Below are positions 22,073 through 33,549 of a stretch of 64,000 nt of DNA, piece after piece (position 1 is the first letter of the stretch; each line of letters starts with the position of its first letter). The notes beneath the pieces were generated by a model. That model searched no databases. It was not told the origin of the DNA and worked only from the letters and a program-made list of their open reading frames with translations. A program made the translations under genes and the position numbers. The stretch spans positions 1 through 64,000 of the forward strand of contig JARVKI010000007.1 of assembly GCA_036674765.1 (NCBI GenBank), given 5' to 3'. This DNA is from Seiridium cupressi. Taxonomy: Eukaryota > Ascomycota > Sordariomycetes > Amphisphaeriales > Sporocadaceae.

Positions 22073-24253
22073 ATGAAAAATCTGGCTGCTTTCGCCGCTC
22101 TTCTGGCGTCTTTCACGAACGCGCAGTTCGTGCCCGCCCCGACCGATTTGATCACGAAGACTGGTTATGCTGGCATTGATGTTCGCTACAAGGAGGTTCC
22201 CACGGGCATCTGCGAGTTGGACCCAAATGTGAAAAGTTATTCCGGTTATGCTGACGTGGAGGAAAACGAACACATTTTCTGGTAAGCTTTGCTCTTGTTA
22301 TGCACGGAGTAGAAGTTTCTGGTGTTTACACGGCTTGCAACTCAATTTCGCATGAAATTGCAGGGATGGATGCTGTTCTGCTCACTGTTACATACATATT
22401 TGTCCGCATTGATCGTCTGTTCGAGTTCATATACTTCCCGGCTCCGAATCTTGTTGAGAGATAGACACTGAACGTGACAGGTGGTTCTTTGAAGCCAGAA
22501 ATGGAGACCCAACCGAGGTGAGCCTGGCAGATCACATAACACACCAATCAGTATTGATCAATCTTTAGGCACCGTTGACTGTCTGGATCAATGGCGGTCC
22601 TGGATCATCCTCCATGATAGGTCTGTTTCAAGAACTGGGACCCTGTGGAGTTGGTATCGATGGCAAACCCTATAATAATCCTTATTCGTGGTCGAATGTC
22701 AGCAATATGGTATGTGAAAGAACTAAACCGTCACTGTGCTTGGGGCTAACCTTTCCTAAGCTCTTCATTGATCAGCCAGCTACGGTTGGCATGTCATACT
22801 CAATACCAGTACCGGCATATGAGGATGACAATGGAAATATCGTTCAATTGCCCAATGCGACCTGTCCAGATTATGCTGAGCAGTACGGTACCTGTGGGAC
22901 TTACTCCAAGTCTGATATTACTCTGGTTCCCAACAATACTTTGGGGGCAGCACCCAACATGTGGAAGACGTTGCAGGGGTTCATGGGATCGTTTCCTCAG
23001 TACTCCCGAAACGAATTCAGTTTTACCACCGAGAGTTACGGTGGTCATTACGGACCAGTCTTCAACGGTGGGCACCCCGATGTCAATGACTTGTCAGTGT
23101 CTAACGATTTACAGAGTATTTTCTTGAGCAGAACGCGAAGAACATCTCGGGTGCACACAAGATCGAGCTCGAGAATGTTCTTATTGGAAACGGCTGGTTT
23201 GACCCTCTCATTCAGTATCAGGCCTACTACAATTTCTCGGTCTATCCTGGCAACACTTATGATTACGATCCATACTCAGAGATGCAGAAAGCAGAATGGT
23301 TCAACAACTTATACGGCGAAGGAAACTGCTACGACCAGACAGTGCAGTGCTACACCACCGGACGAAACGATGTCTGTTCTGCAGCTGACAACTTCTGCTA
23401 TTACAACGTTGAAGACCCTTATGACGTCTATTCAGGCAGGGACGAGTACGATATGCGTGAACTGACGCCCGATCCATTCCCATATTCGTTCTACGTCGAC
23501 TATCTGAACACCCCGGAAGTACAGGCGGCGATTGGTGCCTACCAGAACTTTTCGGAGGGATCTGGCACCGTAAGCACTGCGTTTGGTAGTACGGGCGATG
23601 ACGATCGTGAGTCGAACACTATTGAGGATGTGCGGAAGCTACTGGAGGCCGGTGTGCAGGTTATACTCTACTACGGAGATGCGTAAGTTGAAGCCGATGC
23701 GTAGCACAGTTTTTGGTTGTTGGTCTGACACGCGGACAGTGATTACAACTGCAACTGGCTGGGCGGCCAGCGCGTGGCAGCAGAGATCGACGCTGATGGA
23801 TACTCGGACGCCGGATTTGTCAACATAACCACGTCAGACGGCATCGTACATGGTCAAGTCAAGCAGAGCGACCTTTTCAGTTTCGTGCGCATCTACGAGT
23901 CTGGCCATGAAGTTCCATTCTACCAGCCACTGGCTGCATTGGAGCTTTTCGAGAGGGCGTTGGCAAGGAGGGACATAGCTACTGGAGAGACGGTTGTGTC
24001 TAGCTCGGGCAAATATAAGACCGTGGGAACAGCGACGAGCGACTACAGGGAGGGTAACAGCACAATTGTACTCGAGGTGTTAGCGAGCAACGCGACTTAC
24101 AATACTGCGCTTAACGGACCTGACCCCATCCCGACATGGGCGCCGACCGCTGTCAAGAGCAAGAGGGATTTGGAGTCGAAGCCGAAATCGCGGAGAAATC
24201 TGAGAAAGCTTGGGAGGCCGATCCGCTCAAAGGGTGGCAAGCGTCCCGTTTAG
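22073..24253 (+). CDS. secreted serine carboxypeptidase (S10)
   Basis: Serine-type carboxypeptidase of family S10, removing C-terminal residues from peptides. Six exons, join(22073..22281, 22481..22517, 22569..22709, 22761..23067, 23115..23682, 23740..24253), give 591 aa. The ATG at 22073 begins the signal peptide [19 protein letters not shown]; an in-frame ATG 12 nt earlier is less likely. Family blocks are [35 protein letters not shown] and [16 protein letters not shown]. The catalytic triad is S221 (ESYGG), D422 ([12 protein letters not shown]) and H477 (GHEVPFYQP). Exon 2 is only 37 nt. The protein ends in an unusual Lys/Arg-rich tail of about 35 residues (from KSKRDLE) not expected in the catalytic domain. 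Many N-glycosylation sites are present. Confidence 0.93.
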
Positions 24254-25151
24254 GCAGTATAGTGATCTGACGACCAATGGCCCGTAGCCCACACCCACGT
24301 GGCACGGCAGTTCGGAGGCATGAGAAGAGTTTTGACAGTAAAAGCAAAGTATTCATCAATTGCATTAACAGACCGTAGTGACAGATTGACTCATCTTGTA
24401 CGCATTTCAAGGAAGATGACTTGGGTCTCAATGAGATCCGAGCGCTTGCTTGCATGACGGCTGGAAAGCAAAATAGACTCGCAATTTGCACCATTCAGTC
24501 GCATGTTTTCCAGCACCACACGCAGAGACCGAAACCGCCACAAAGAGCCACGTGTATAGCAGTCATGCATGCTTGCATAACCTTCACGGCTGTGTACGAC
24601 TTCGCCGCCGAATTGAGCTGAATAGTCTTGTAATCAATCGCCTTACTCGACTTCGGGAGACCTGCCCAACGGTCCGGGAAGGAGTATCGTTGGCTCGCCA
24701 GACTCCCCGCCACCTCTACCAGAGACTTGGGTTAGTTAGGTGCAATCGGGATCCCCACGGGCGAGTTGACAGGGATTACCGTGGCGCCCGAGTCATGTCT
24801 CGGCTCTGGCATACGGGGGAGGGTGAGAGCTAGCGCGCATTCGCCAGAACTCATTGGCTTAAGCACGGTTGGAGAAAAGCATCAACACCAAATGATGTAG
24901 TGAGATCAGGATCGACGTGCTTGGCGACAACAGGGGTGCATTGTTGGGCTGAGAGGACTCGTCAATGGTTTGAGATCAAATCTCGTTCCCCAATGTCATG
25001 CTTTGAGCTTTGGTACCCTGGACCCTGCTTCTTTCCCGCTTGTCTTGCAGGTCTCGCCATCTACCAGCCCTTTAATAGCTCAATTGAACATCAACTTCTT
25101 CCCGATGATCCCCACGAGTACCTCCGAGGCCAGACTCTAGCACTGCCCAAG
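24254..25151. other. intergenic
   Basis: About 900 bp between the carboxypeptidase stop and the membrane-protein start. Open frames upstream of 25152 lack similarity and are treated as 5' leader. No RNA gene or repeat recognised. Confidence 0.5.
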
Positions 25152-26203
25152 ATGACGGGAGAAACGGGGCCGATTCTTGACGTGGTGTCACTCCCGGTCG
25201 CCATGGTCATTGGCGGCTTCTTCGCCCTCGCCTGCTACAACAGCATCGAGGTCTACGTCTTCATAGGCCACACTTTCAAGCGGAAAACAGGTAATTCCTC
25301 GGTCGAGACTCCGCGACCTGGAGTACTCACAAACAATCCGTGATGCAGCTAACGCAAGCAGGCCTGTATTTTTGGTCTATGTTGGCAGCCAATTCGGGAA
25401 TACCAATACACGCAACAGGCGTATTGTTGCGATTTTTCAGTCTGGCTCCGAATCTGCCCATGTGCGTCGTCATCAGTATCGGATGGATTCTCATGGTGAG
25501 CGGGCAGGCTATGGTACTGTACTCGCGCCTACATCTGATTGTCGGGGACCCCAGGAAGATACGCTGGGTGCTCATCATGATTATCACCTTGTTCCTCGTT
25601 GTGCAGATTCCTACTTCATTGCTGTTCATCACGGCGAATGCGGATATTCCGACTCAGCCACTCTCCGGAACCATTTTCAACGTCTACGAAAAGGTCCAGA
25701 TAACGATGTTCGCCCTCCAGGAGGCAATTATTTCTGGTCTCTACGTTTATGAGGCTTCGAGTGGCCTGAAGATGATGGACGTCATCAAGGGCCCCCGAGT
25801 GCGGGCCCTGAACAGGGAGCTTGTGGCCGTGTTCATCCTTGTGGTGACACTAGACATCACCCTCATGATCACCGAATACACAGACAACTTTCAGATTCAA
25901 ACAACGTACAAGCCAGTGGTCTATAGCGTCAAATTGAAGGTGGAGGCGCTGGTACTTAACAATTTGTTGTCGTTGGTTCAGTCGGGCACGTGTAACTGTT
26001 GGAATTCGGTCGAGCAGCAGTACTCGTTATCAGAGCGAAAACTCACAGCAGCCACGGCCAATGCGAGCTTGAATGTGCCGCAAGCGGTCATGACGAACTC
26101 CTCCGTTAGATCCACTGCTGAAGCGACAAGCTGGATGGAGAATTGGGGTGGCATATACGATGGCAGGCCGGAGTTCTCGAAGAAGAGATCGAAAGAGCAG
26201 TGA
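25152..26203 (+). CDS. seven-helix integral membrane protein (DUF7703-like)
   Basis: Predicted plasma- or endomembrane protein with about seven hydrophobic helices. Two exons, join(25152..25290, 25362..26203), give 326 aa. The helices can be read in order: VVSLPVAMVIGGFFALACY, a segment after LYFWSMLAANSGIP, MCVVISIGWILMVSG, VLIMIITLFLVVQIPTSLLF, a segment around VQITMFALQEAIISGLYVY, LVAVFILVVTLDITLMI, and a final amphipathic stretch. The tail is Ser/Thr-rich and probably cytosolic, ending KKRSKEQ. The 71-nt intron joins FKRKTG to LYFWS. The architecture resembles the fungus-specific DUF7703 family, whose function is unknown. I infer no ligand. The start ATG is the first after a stretch without coding character. 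Confidence 0.8.
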
Positions 26204-26917
26204 GCCTCGCATCGGTGTTCTTCAATTTCGCCTAATCAGATACATTTTTGACCGTACCTGCATGCTTTTGTGGCCCGATAGTGCCCACCGAGGTCAACAA
26301 TATGTCATTGTTGATATAGGAAGGCAGATGATGCATAGCCTCCCGTAACTGATGCGTCTAGATCAAGCCTTGAGGTTTGCTGGAGTACCTCTAGGTAGAT
26401 GGCATAAAGTAAAATGCAGCGGATGACCAAGCGGTGTGCCACACCCACAGATCCCGGCCCCCTATCACACGCCTGACGCCTTCCGCGAGCCCGTGCTAGA
26501 CAATAATCGCCGATGTGATATTATCTGTCGGGATTAGTCTAATAAACGCCCACGGACTCGGGCAGATGCTCCCGTTAGTCGACCCTAGACATGGGGAGAT
26601 AGGAGCAATGGGTTCTCCGATTCAAACTCGAGGGCCTTCATGAAATTATGCGCAGTGACAGTAAATGGGTGTGACGATATGCTCAATTGATGTCCGAGTC
26701 GGGATTCATGGTAAAGCAGCTCCAAACTGAGTGCTTCCATCGAGTTACCAGCTGCGACGTAGAATACATCTACATATGCCTGTGTTCACTCCATTCCTTT
26801 TAGCCTTCAACACATGTAATTAGAGATGTGTGCCACCGTTAGCGCGCCGACCCGAAGCGGCGAAGCCACCTTCAATAGTATGCAGTGTGCGAAGAGAACT
26901 ACCTAGGGCCAGGGGCT
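26204..26917. other. intergenic
   Basis: About 700 bp with no recognised gene, RNA or repeat. Confidence 0.5.
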
Positions 26918-27753
<836 letters not shown>

Positions 27754-27852
27754 CTGCACATAGAACTTAACATATTATATATAGAATTATATCCAAGGCT
27801 TACTTAAAGTTCTATATCTAGTCTCCGGTTCTGCCAGGCATCACAATACTAG

Positions 27853-28271
27853 GTCAGGAGAAGCGCGAATGGCAACCTGGACATTGTAAGAATCATGTTG
27901 ATATTCGAACAGAGCACAGAACAAAGTGGGAGATCTCGTGAGCAGCTAATTCATTTAGCTCCATAAGCACCGGTCATATCACCCAGTAACAGAAGAATGA
28001 TAATGGCGTCGGCGCCGGTCTGATTCTCTACGATAGCACAGGGATCTTTCTGGACGGTGTCAGTCTTGCTGAAACGGATGGAAACGGCGACCCTGAAGTC
28101 ACAAATTTGCCTACTATCGATATCCACGTCGGACCTCTGGACTCTAACGATATCGAGATCAACTATGGTGGGAAGCAATTGACATGTCCCGGAAACCACT
28201 GTAAACTAGGCAAGTATGATGGTGGCAAACACGAGGCCGACTTTGGTTTCACTTGGAACACGTTTCCTTAA
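27853..28271 (+). pseudogene. small secreted protein, partial (last exons only)
   Basis: Two phase-consistent segments, 27853..27885 and 27993..28271, joined by a 107-nt intron (GTAAGA...AACAG). They read ANGNLDIKNDNGVGAGLILY, then TIDIHVGPLDSNDIEINYGG, and end in LTCPGNHCKLGKYDGGKHEA, FGFTWNTFP. The last block resembles the C-terminus of small secreted fungal proteins with a C..G.yDgG.r..dfgFtC pattern, but the expected final Cys is Trp. No signal-peptide exon could be found upstream, where the dead GH30 gene lies on the other strand. It may be an intact gene whose first exon I missed, but a fragment is more likely. Function unknown. Confidence 0.35.
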
Positions 28272-29204
28272 GTGGTCACATCGATGAGGAAAGTTTCTTG
28301 TGATATCCAGCAGAGAAGGTGGTAGGAGAAAATCGTGTCATTTTAAATATGCTTTCCTGAATTTTTGTACATAGCAGATGTGAGAGTGTGGAGGAAAGGG
28401 GGTTCAAGGCCCGATCGGATTTCATTCGTTTTCCTATATGCCGTTCTGGAGACTAGTGCTGTAAGGGCTTTACATTCATTTTAGCTAGAAACCATTATCT
28501 ATGCCTTTCAGTGACCCATTAACAATACATGGACAATAAGTATTAGGCATCAAGCGAAAACGATTCAATACAGCAGTGAAACAAGGCCAGACGAATGGCA
28601 ATTGACCTTCGATATGAACATCAACACAATTCTAGACTGCTCAATACTACTGACACCATGTGACAGTCTCTGCTGACTTGTGGATACATTGTAGCCTGAA
28701 CTACAAGTCACCTATGATGCAAGATCACCTTCACGTAAACACGCTCGCTTTGTGGATTAAGCTAAGGTTTACCATCTGGTGCCCTACAGGACCGAAGCAT
28801 TGAGAGACTTGGTGACTTATACAACTCAAATCAGAATCAGAGCTACAGAGTTACAGGGTCTCAATGAATCTGGGATCGCATGGGAAGGGGATCCGAAACG
28901 CAGCATACAGACTAACACTATGGTGGTAGCCTTGTCAATCTCACTTGGAGGAAGGGTCGGGGTTGACAAGGTGGTGGAAGTCATTTGTGTCGTAATCCAC
29001 ACACATGCCGCCGAAGCCTATTTCGGCGACAGTTCTGCGTATTGACTTACCCTGACGGTATTCTGTAGATCGCGGAAGAGTCGACAGCTATGGAGACGAC
29101 GTAGCGGAAACGATATCCATCAGGTCCGAGTATCGCCGTAATACAGATCCGAGCGATGACCCATTCGCGAAGTATGCAGGCGTCGAGTAATTATCACTGA
29201 GTAG
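28272..29204. other. intergenic
   Basis: About 930 bp. A plus-strand open frame at 28779-29045 (88 codons) has no similarity I recognise and no convincing start context. Otherwise AT-rich with no clear structure. Confidence 0.45.
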
Positions 29205-30020
29205 CTATCTCGTTTCAGTAGTTTGAGCATTTTGGATACAATCCCGCAGAATCTGCTGTATGACGACATCTTTCTCCATGTTCGGGTTCGGATGGCCAAT
29301 CTTCTTTCTGGCATACCATGAACCCACATGCTCTAGAGAAGGAACATTATCGGGAGGAGCGGGTGGCCATGTCATTGCGATGCACATTCGTATTTACTAA
29401 GGAGAAAGATCGACGTGACCGCTTGACCTCATTTAAACACACTAAAAAGAAGGACGCTCATGGCAAAGAAAAAACCTCCACAGGAGCCGGATGGGCAAAG
29501 CCGAAAATCCTGCTCCCGTTGATCGTTTAATGAAGTCCCCGGGAGTCCCATTCTCCATCCACTCGATAAACAACCAATCATCCATGCGATGAGGCCGCAG
29601 TGACAGTGGTAGTGGTAGTGGTAGCACGAGGGGATCGCCGGCGATAGATTCGATCCGAACAATATGTTTGGCCCATTTTAAACGCTTGAGTGTCAAACCT
29701 TACGATTCAACGCCATCTGAACATGGACTACTTACGTCCAACCATTTCTTCTCACTGGCGAATGGACCATCAGTCGGAGGTCCCTGATCATCCAAGTCCA
29801 TTTCTGACTCAACATAGTCGATATCATAGTGTATTGCTTGTATAGGGTGCTTGAGAACGATCCTCTTACACAAAGCTCTAAAGTAGAGTACTCCAAACGC
29901 CAAGTCACTGCGTCGGTCTCCCTTCCAACGTGCTTCTCAAGCTTGAAACATTGGAGTTTGTCATTGGTGAAGTATGCTGACAGCAACGTCTGGTGGTTCT
30001 CCAAGTCAGCATCTTCATCC
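29205..30020 (-). pseudogene. protein-kinase-like gene remnant
   Basis: Several minus-strand segments together resemble the N-lobe and hinge of a family of large fungal kinase-like proteins. From right to left they read MDEDADLENHQTLLSAYFTN, KRIVLKHPIQAIHYDIDYVE, LKRLKWAKHIVRIESIAGDP, DDWLFIEWMENGTPGDFIKR, LPIRLLWRFFLC and CIAMTWPPAPPDN. FIEWMENGT matches the hinge and LLWRFFLC..CIAMTWPP the block normally preceding the catalytic loop. The HGD catalytic loop and all later kinase motifs are absent. A frameshift lies near 29885, one apparent intron is only about 37 nt, and the last segment is preceded in frame by TAA. A short GTGGTA microsatellite at 29605-29624 is read here as alternating Leu-Pro. 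Pseudogene or extreme pseudokinase. Confidence 0.45.
29605..29624 (+). repeat. (GTGGTA)n microsatellite
   Basis: About three copies of AGTGGT inside the kinase-like remnant. On the opposite strand it is read as an alternating Leu-Pro tract. Confidence 0.7.
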
Positions 30021-30419
30021 ATCCTTGCAACAGGGATGCGGTAACTGAGACCGTTGATGATCACTTATGATTAATTACGATGTGGTCATGGTCTTGAGAT
30101 TCAATGACTGGGCACACGCGACACCCATACGTGTCAATTAAACAGCCTTGGGTTGAGCAATCAGTTCAAACTCCACCCGCTTCCAGTGTTGTCACAAAAA
30201 AGGGGTAACGCCATATTGTCAATAATGAACCTGACATTCATCACACAAGATTTGTGAGCTTAGCTCATCCAGTGTAACAGTATGATGATATTGACATACT
30301 CACTCTATCGATGAAGCCACTTAACAAGTGATGCCCTTCACCATCCGAAAACAAAAGGCATCACCGCGACGCCCGTCCGTTGTATCACACTCTACTCCAG
30401 ACACCAGATTGAAGTCCAC
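30021..30419. other. intergenic, kinase-like 5' side and cutinase 3' flank
   Basis: About 400 bp. No gene recognised. The kinase-like frame stays open a little upstream of its first ATG. Confidence 0.45.
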
Positions 30420-31201
30420 TCATTGTATAAGGCCGGTAATGAAATCGCTGGCCTGCTGCACCTTGCCTGTGTAATCTAAATGCGCCTTCGTGATAATTAA
30501 TGTACCATTGCAAACCTTGTCTCCATCGTTGCAAAGAATCAGTGTTTTTGCCGTGTCAAATGTTGGGACTTGGTCATCATCTTGCTCCTTCTGTGTGTCG
30601 CCGAACGTCACAGCAGCGACGATCTGGTCCTTCACAGCTTGATCATCAATCTGCTCGACAGACCGATGAACCATGGCAGCGCCCTGACTGTACCCCGACA
30701 CGACGATTTGCGAGTCCGGGCAGGTCGCTGAGACGTTGGCGACAAGATCTGCCATATCTGCAGCATCGCTAGGATCGGTACCGCCGGGGATCAAGTTTTG
30801 CGGAAGGCCTGCTGGATAATCAACCCCTTGAATTGCAACACGGTCCGCGCCCAAGGCATCCTGAAGGGATGCAGCAAGTTGAGGGCCAGGCTGGTCACCC
30901 TACATCACAAGTTAGTCTCTGAGGACATGTTGACAACAGGAAGTGCTCGTACCAGATTGCCGTCTTGTGTACTGCCTCGCGCATAAACAAAGACTACGTC
31001 CTTGCAGCCGGTGTCGAGAAACTCATTTGCAATCACCTCGGTCTCACTGGACTGTCTGGGAACCAATCGGGGTTCGCCCCTTGCCACCAATTCGTCAATG
31101 CTCACACCCCCGGGCACTTCATATATACTGCCAGTGTGGACCACTGGAACAGCAATGCTACAGGCGGCTAGGAAACCGGAGATAAGGATGGCCAAAAGCA
31201 T
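30420..31201 (-). CDS. secreted cutinase
   Basis: Extracellular alpha/beta hydrolase that hydrolyses the plant polyester cutin. Two exons, complement(30420..30899, 30953..31201), give 242 aa. A hydrophobic signal (MLLAILISGFLAACSIAVP) is followed by a short pro-region and the N-terminal cutinase block VFVYARGSTQDGNLGDQPGP, which the 53-nt intron interrupts at GNL/GDQ. The catalytic triad is S154 in GYSQG, D210 in NDGDKVC and H223 in KAHLDY; the 13-residue Asp-His spacing matches characterised cutinases. Cysteines for both conserved disulphides are present (GCKD, ATCPDS, LCNDGD, VCNG). It appears intact although it lies among decayed genes. Confidence 0.94.
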
Positions 31202-33549
31202 AATGAGGAAATTGATATGAGTCTGAGATTATGGATTAGAAGAAAACAGGAGATGACCAATGCACAATGGCAGGGTATAGAAGTACACGGCACAGCAGTG
31301 AGCCTGAGAGCACCAACAGGTAGAACTTTGCGATGCTGGAATCGCATGGAGAGCCAACGATCCAAGGGCGATATATGAATGCCGCCATGCTCCTATCGTG
31401 TCAATCCATAATGCACGACACTACCCCAGCCACATGTGGGAATGGCAGCCTCAAACAGCCTGACAGTTTGAGTGCACATCGGACGACACAATCATAGACA
31501 TATACACAATGAAGTTGCCCGTTCGGTACTATCAGCCGCCAAAGCGGCCCGCAAATAGAAGTTCTGAGGAGCTTCGACGGGTAGATCAGACAGGGGGTTG
31601 GCGCTTGTATAAACGGGCTGACGGCTGATAGGCAAGGGTCTCCTGGATAGAGACGATTGGCGTATCAAGGGGTCAATAATACCTCTTTGCCTGAGGGCTT
31701 GCTTGGAAGGGGAGGGCCGCAGGATGGCGGCTGCGAAGTTTTGGAGTCCCTGATCGGTGCAGGGATTCAGCGGCAGTGAGCGCTGAATGTGGAAACATTG
31801 GCACACTAATTTGGGCGCGGCTCTAGCGATCGTTTTAGACAATTCAACAGTCGATGTATATAACTACATCGCATATTAAAAGTGCATGAACAAAAATCAG
31901 TTAACTAACTAATGCCACTCTGTCAGGACTGAATTGTTTCAGTATCTCAAGAAAGGTACATTGTTAGAAAACGATTATTTATCGGCACATGGCTTTGGCT
32001 TGATCAGGCTACCCCTGTCACTCTACCCACCAGCAGACAGGCCTTTCTGGCCAACCTATGTTACCATCCGCGCAGACCCGTCTTGGCAACAAGAGATATA
32101 GCATGGGGCATGGCTGACTGAAGACCCTATCGAGTCGTGTGGAAAGAATATAGCACTTGTCAGAAAAGGAGGCTATCAGTTGTGGCCAATTTTCAAGCGT
32201 GGTGACACCGATGTTGAGTGATTGGGCTGGATTGGTTACCGCCACCTGCACGACGTAGCTCCACAATCGAGCAAGTGGCCACCTCTGCCAGGAACTATGG
32301 AGGTGTATATAGGATTTGCATGGGAGTATCGGGGCCAAAGTTGGGTCAGAGGCCCTGGAAGCTATTGTCGGTGACGCCTTTCAAGGCCGCGGTGTTTAAG
32401 ATCTTACAGCCTGCATTTTGGAGGACAATGTGGCTTCGACCAAGTTAAAAGGTACATGTAGGTTTCTATCCAACACATGACGATATTGAGATACGAAAAT
32501 GATGGGATATACTATGTGTTGGATGTATAATGCTGCAACGATTTCAAAAATAGAAATATATATTGACTAACCAGGGGGATTAAGCTGGGCGATCTTTCTG
32601 CAGCAGCGGCTTGATATTCTAGATAGCCCAGGAGCAGTATGACAGTCCCTCAAGGCGGCCTTATTATACATTTTCCTCAGATTAGAAGGGTATCATCAGC
32701 ACTGTAATTTACAGCTCATATGCGAATAAGACCAATTTGCCAGGGAGCTGGCAATTGAATCAAGGGAAACTATAGGCTCATTTTAGGGTGTCAAGTTCAA
32801 CACTCATCTCAAAACCACTTTGGTACAAACTATGAGATCTCAGACTTAGAGTATTCAAGGTCGTTTAGTGTTGGTCATCGAATGCAAGGCGGTGCGGATT
32901 GCTACCTCAACACTGCATTATACAGACGGCATACAGTATCGTGGCACCTGCGGGACGTTTGGGTAGCTTAGGTCTCACCGACAGGATGAAGTCATGTGGA
33001 GTTGGACTGTCTCAACACACCTGGCCTCAATAAACTTTACCATTCGGTGTCTAGCATATGCATGCATGCATGCAAGGTCCCAGCACATAAACTGCAAGAG
33101 CCCAACTGAAAGTCGGTTTACAATCCATGGAATCCAACATTGAGCCAAACTATAACATTGGGTACATGTATCTCGTCAGCCTTGAGATGAACATTGTTGG
33201 CTCGGTGTGCACAGTTACAATCAGGCCTTCATGTACAGTGAGCAAGTCAATCCACAGCGCAATGATGTGAGCGGGGTCGAAGTTCAGGGGAAACCTCAAT
33301 AGCGGCCCGGACCCCTGCAGCTGCATCACAGGATGCTAGTGTCAGCTAACGAACTAACGTTAACCTAGCTTACGTTGGTAATCATTTATGGACGTCTTGA
33401 TCCTCACGTTTGGCCTGGGCAGAATGCCACCTAGCCATTAACAAGCTACCAACGATCCTTCGCCACTTGTCGCTGGCACCAAAACGCTTCCATTACGACA
33501 AGCGCATCGTTTCATAGGATGCGCCGCGAACGAAGTAGCAATCTCGACC
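31202..33549. other. 2.3-kb gene-poor intergenic region
   Basis: The cutinase promoter is at the left, with a possible TATA element at 31366-31372 (ATATATG on plus, read CATATAT on minus). A minus-strand open frame at 31492-31842 has no ATG start and no similarity I recognise. The rest, up to the TAPT1-like gene, shows no coding signal. A short ATGC repeat lies at 33057-33073. Confidence 0.5.
33057..33073. repeat. (ATGC)n microsatellite
   Basis: About four tandem, self-complementary ATGC units. Short and probably neutral. Confidence 0.7.

Noticed and set aside
9112..24253. Secondary-metabolite gene cluster (regulator, P450, esterase, GMC oxidoreductase)
   Set aside because: No PKS, NRPS, terpene cyclase, prenyltransferase or methyltransferase is present, and CYP505 and tannase are normal catabolic enzymes.
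28400..28425. B-box-like GGTTCAAGGCC
   Set aside because: No acceptor stem or A-box at a suitable distance on either side.
31492..31842. 116-codon minus-strand frame
   Set aside because: No ATG start and no recognisable family or splice partners.
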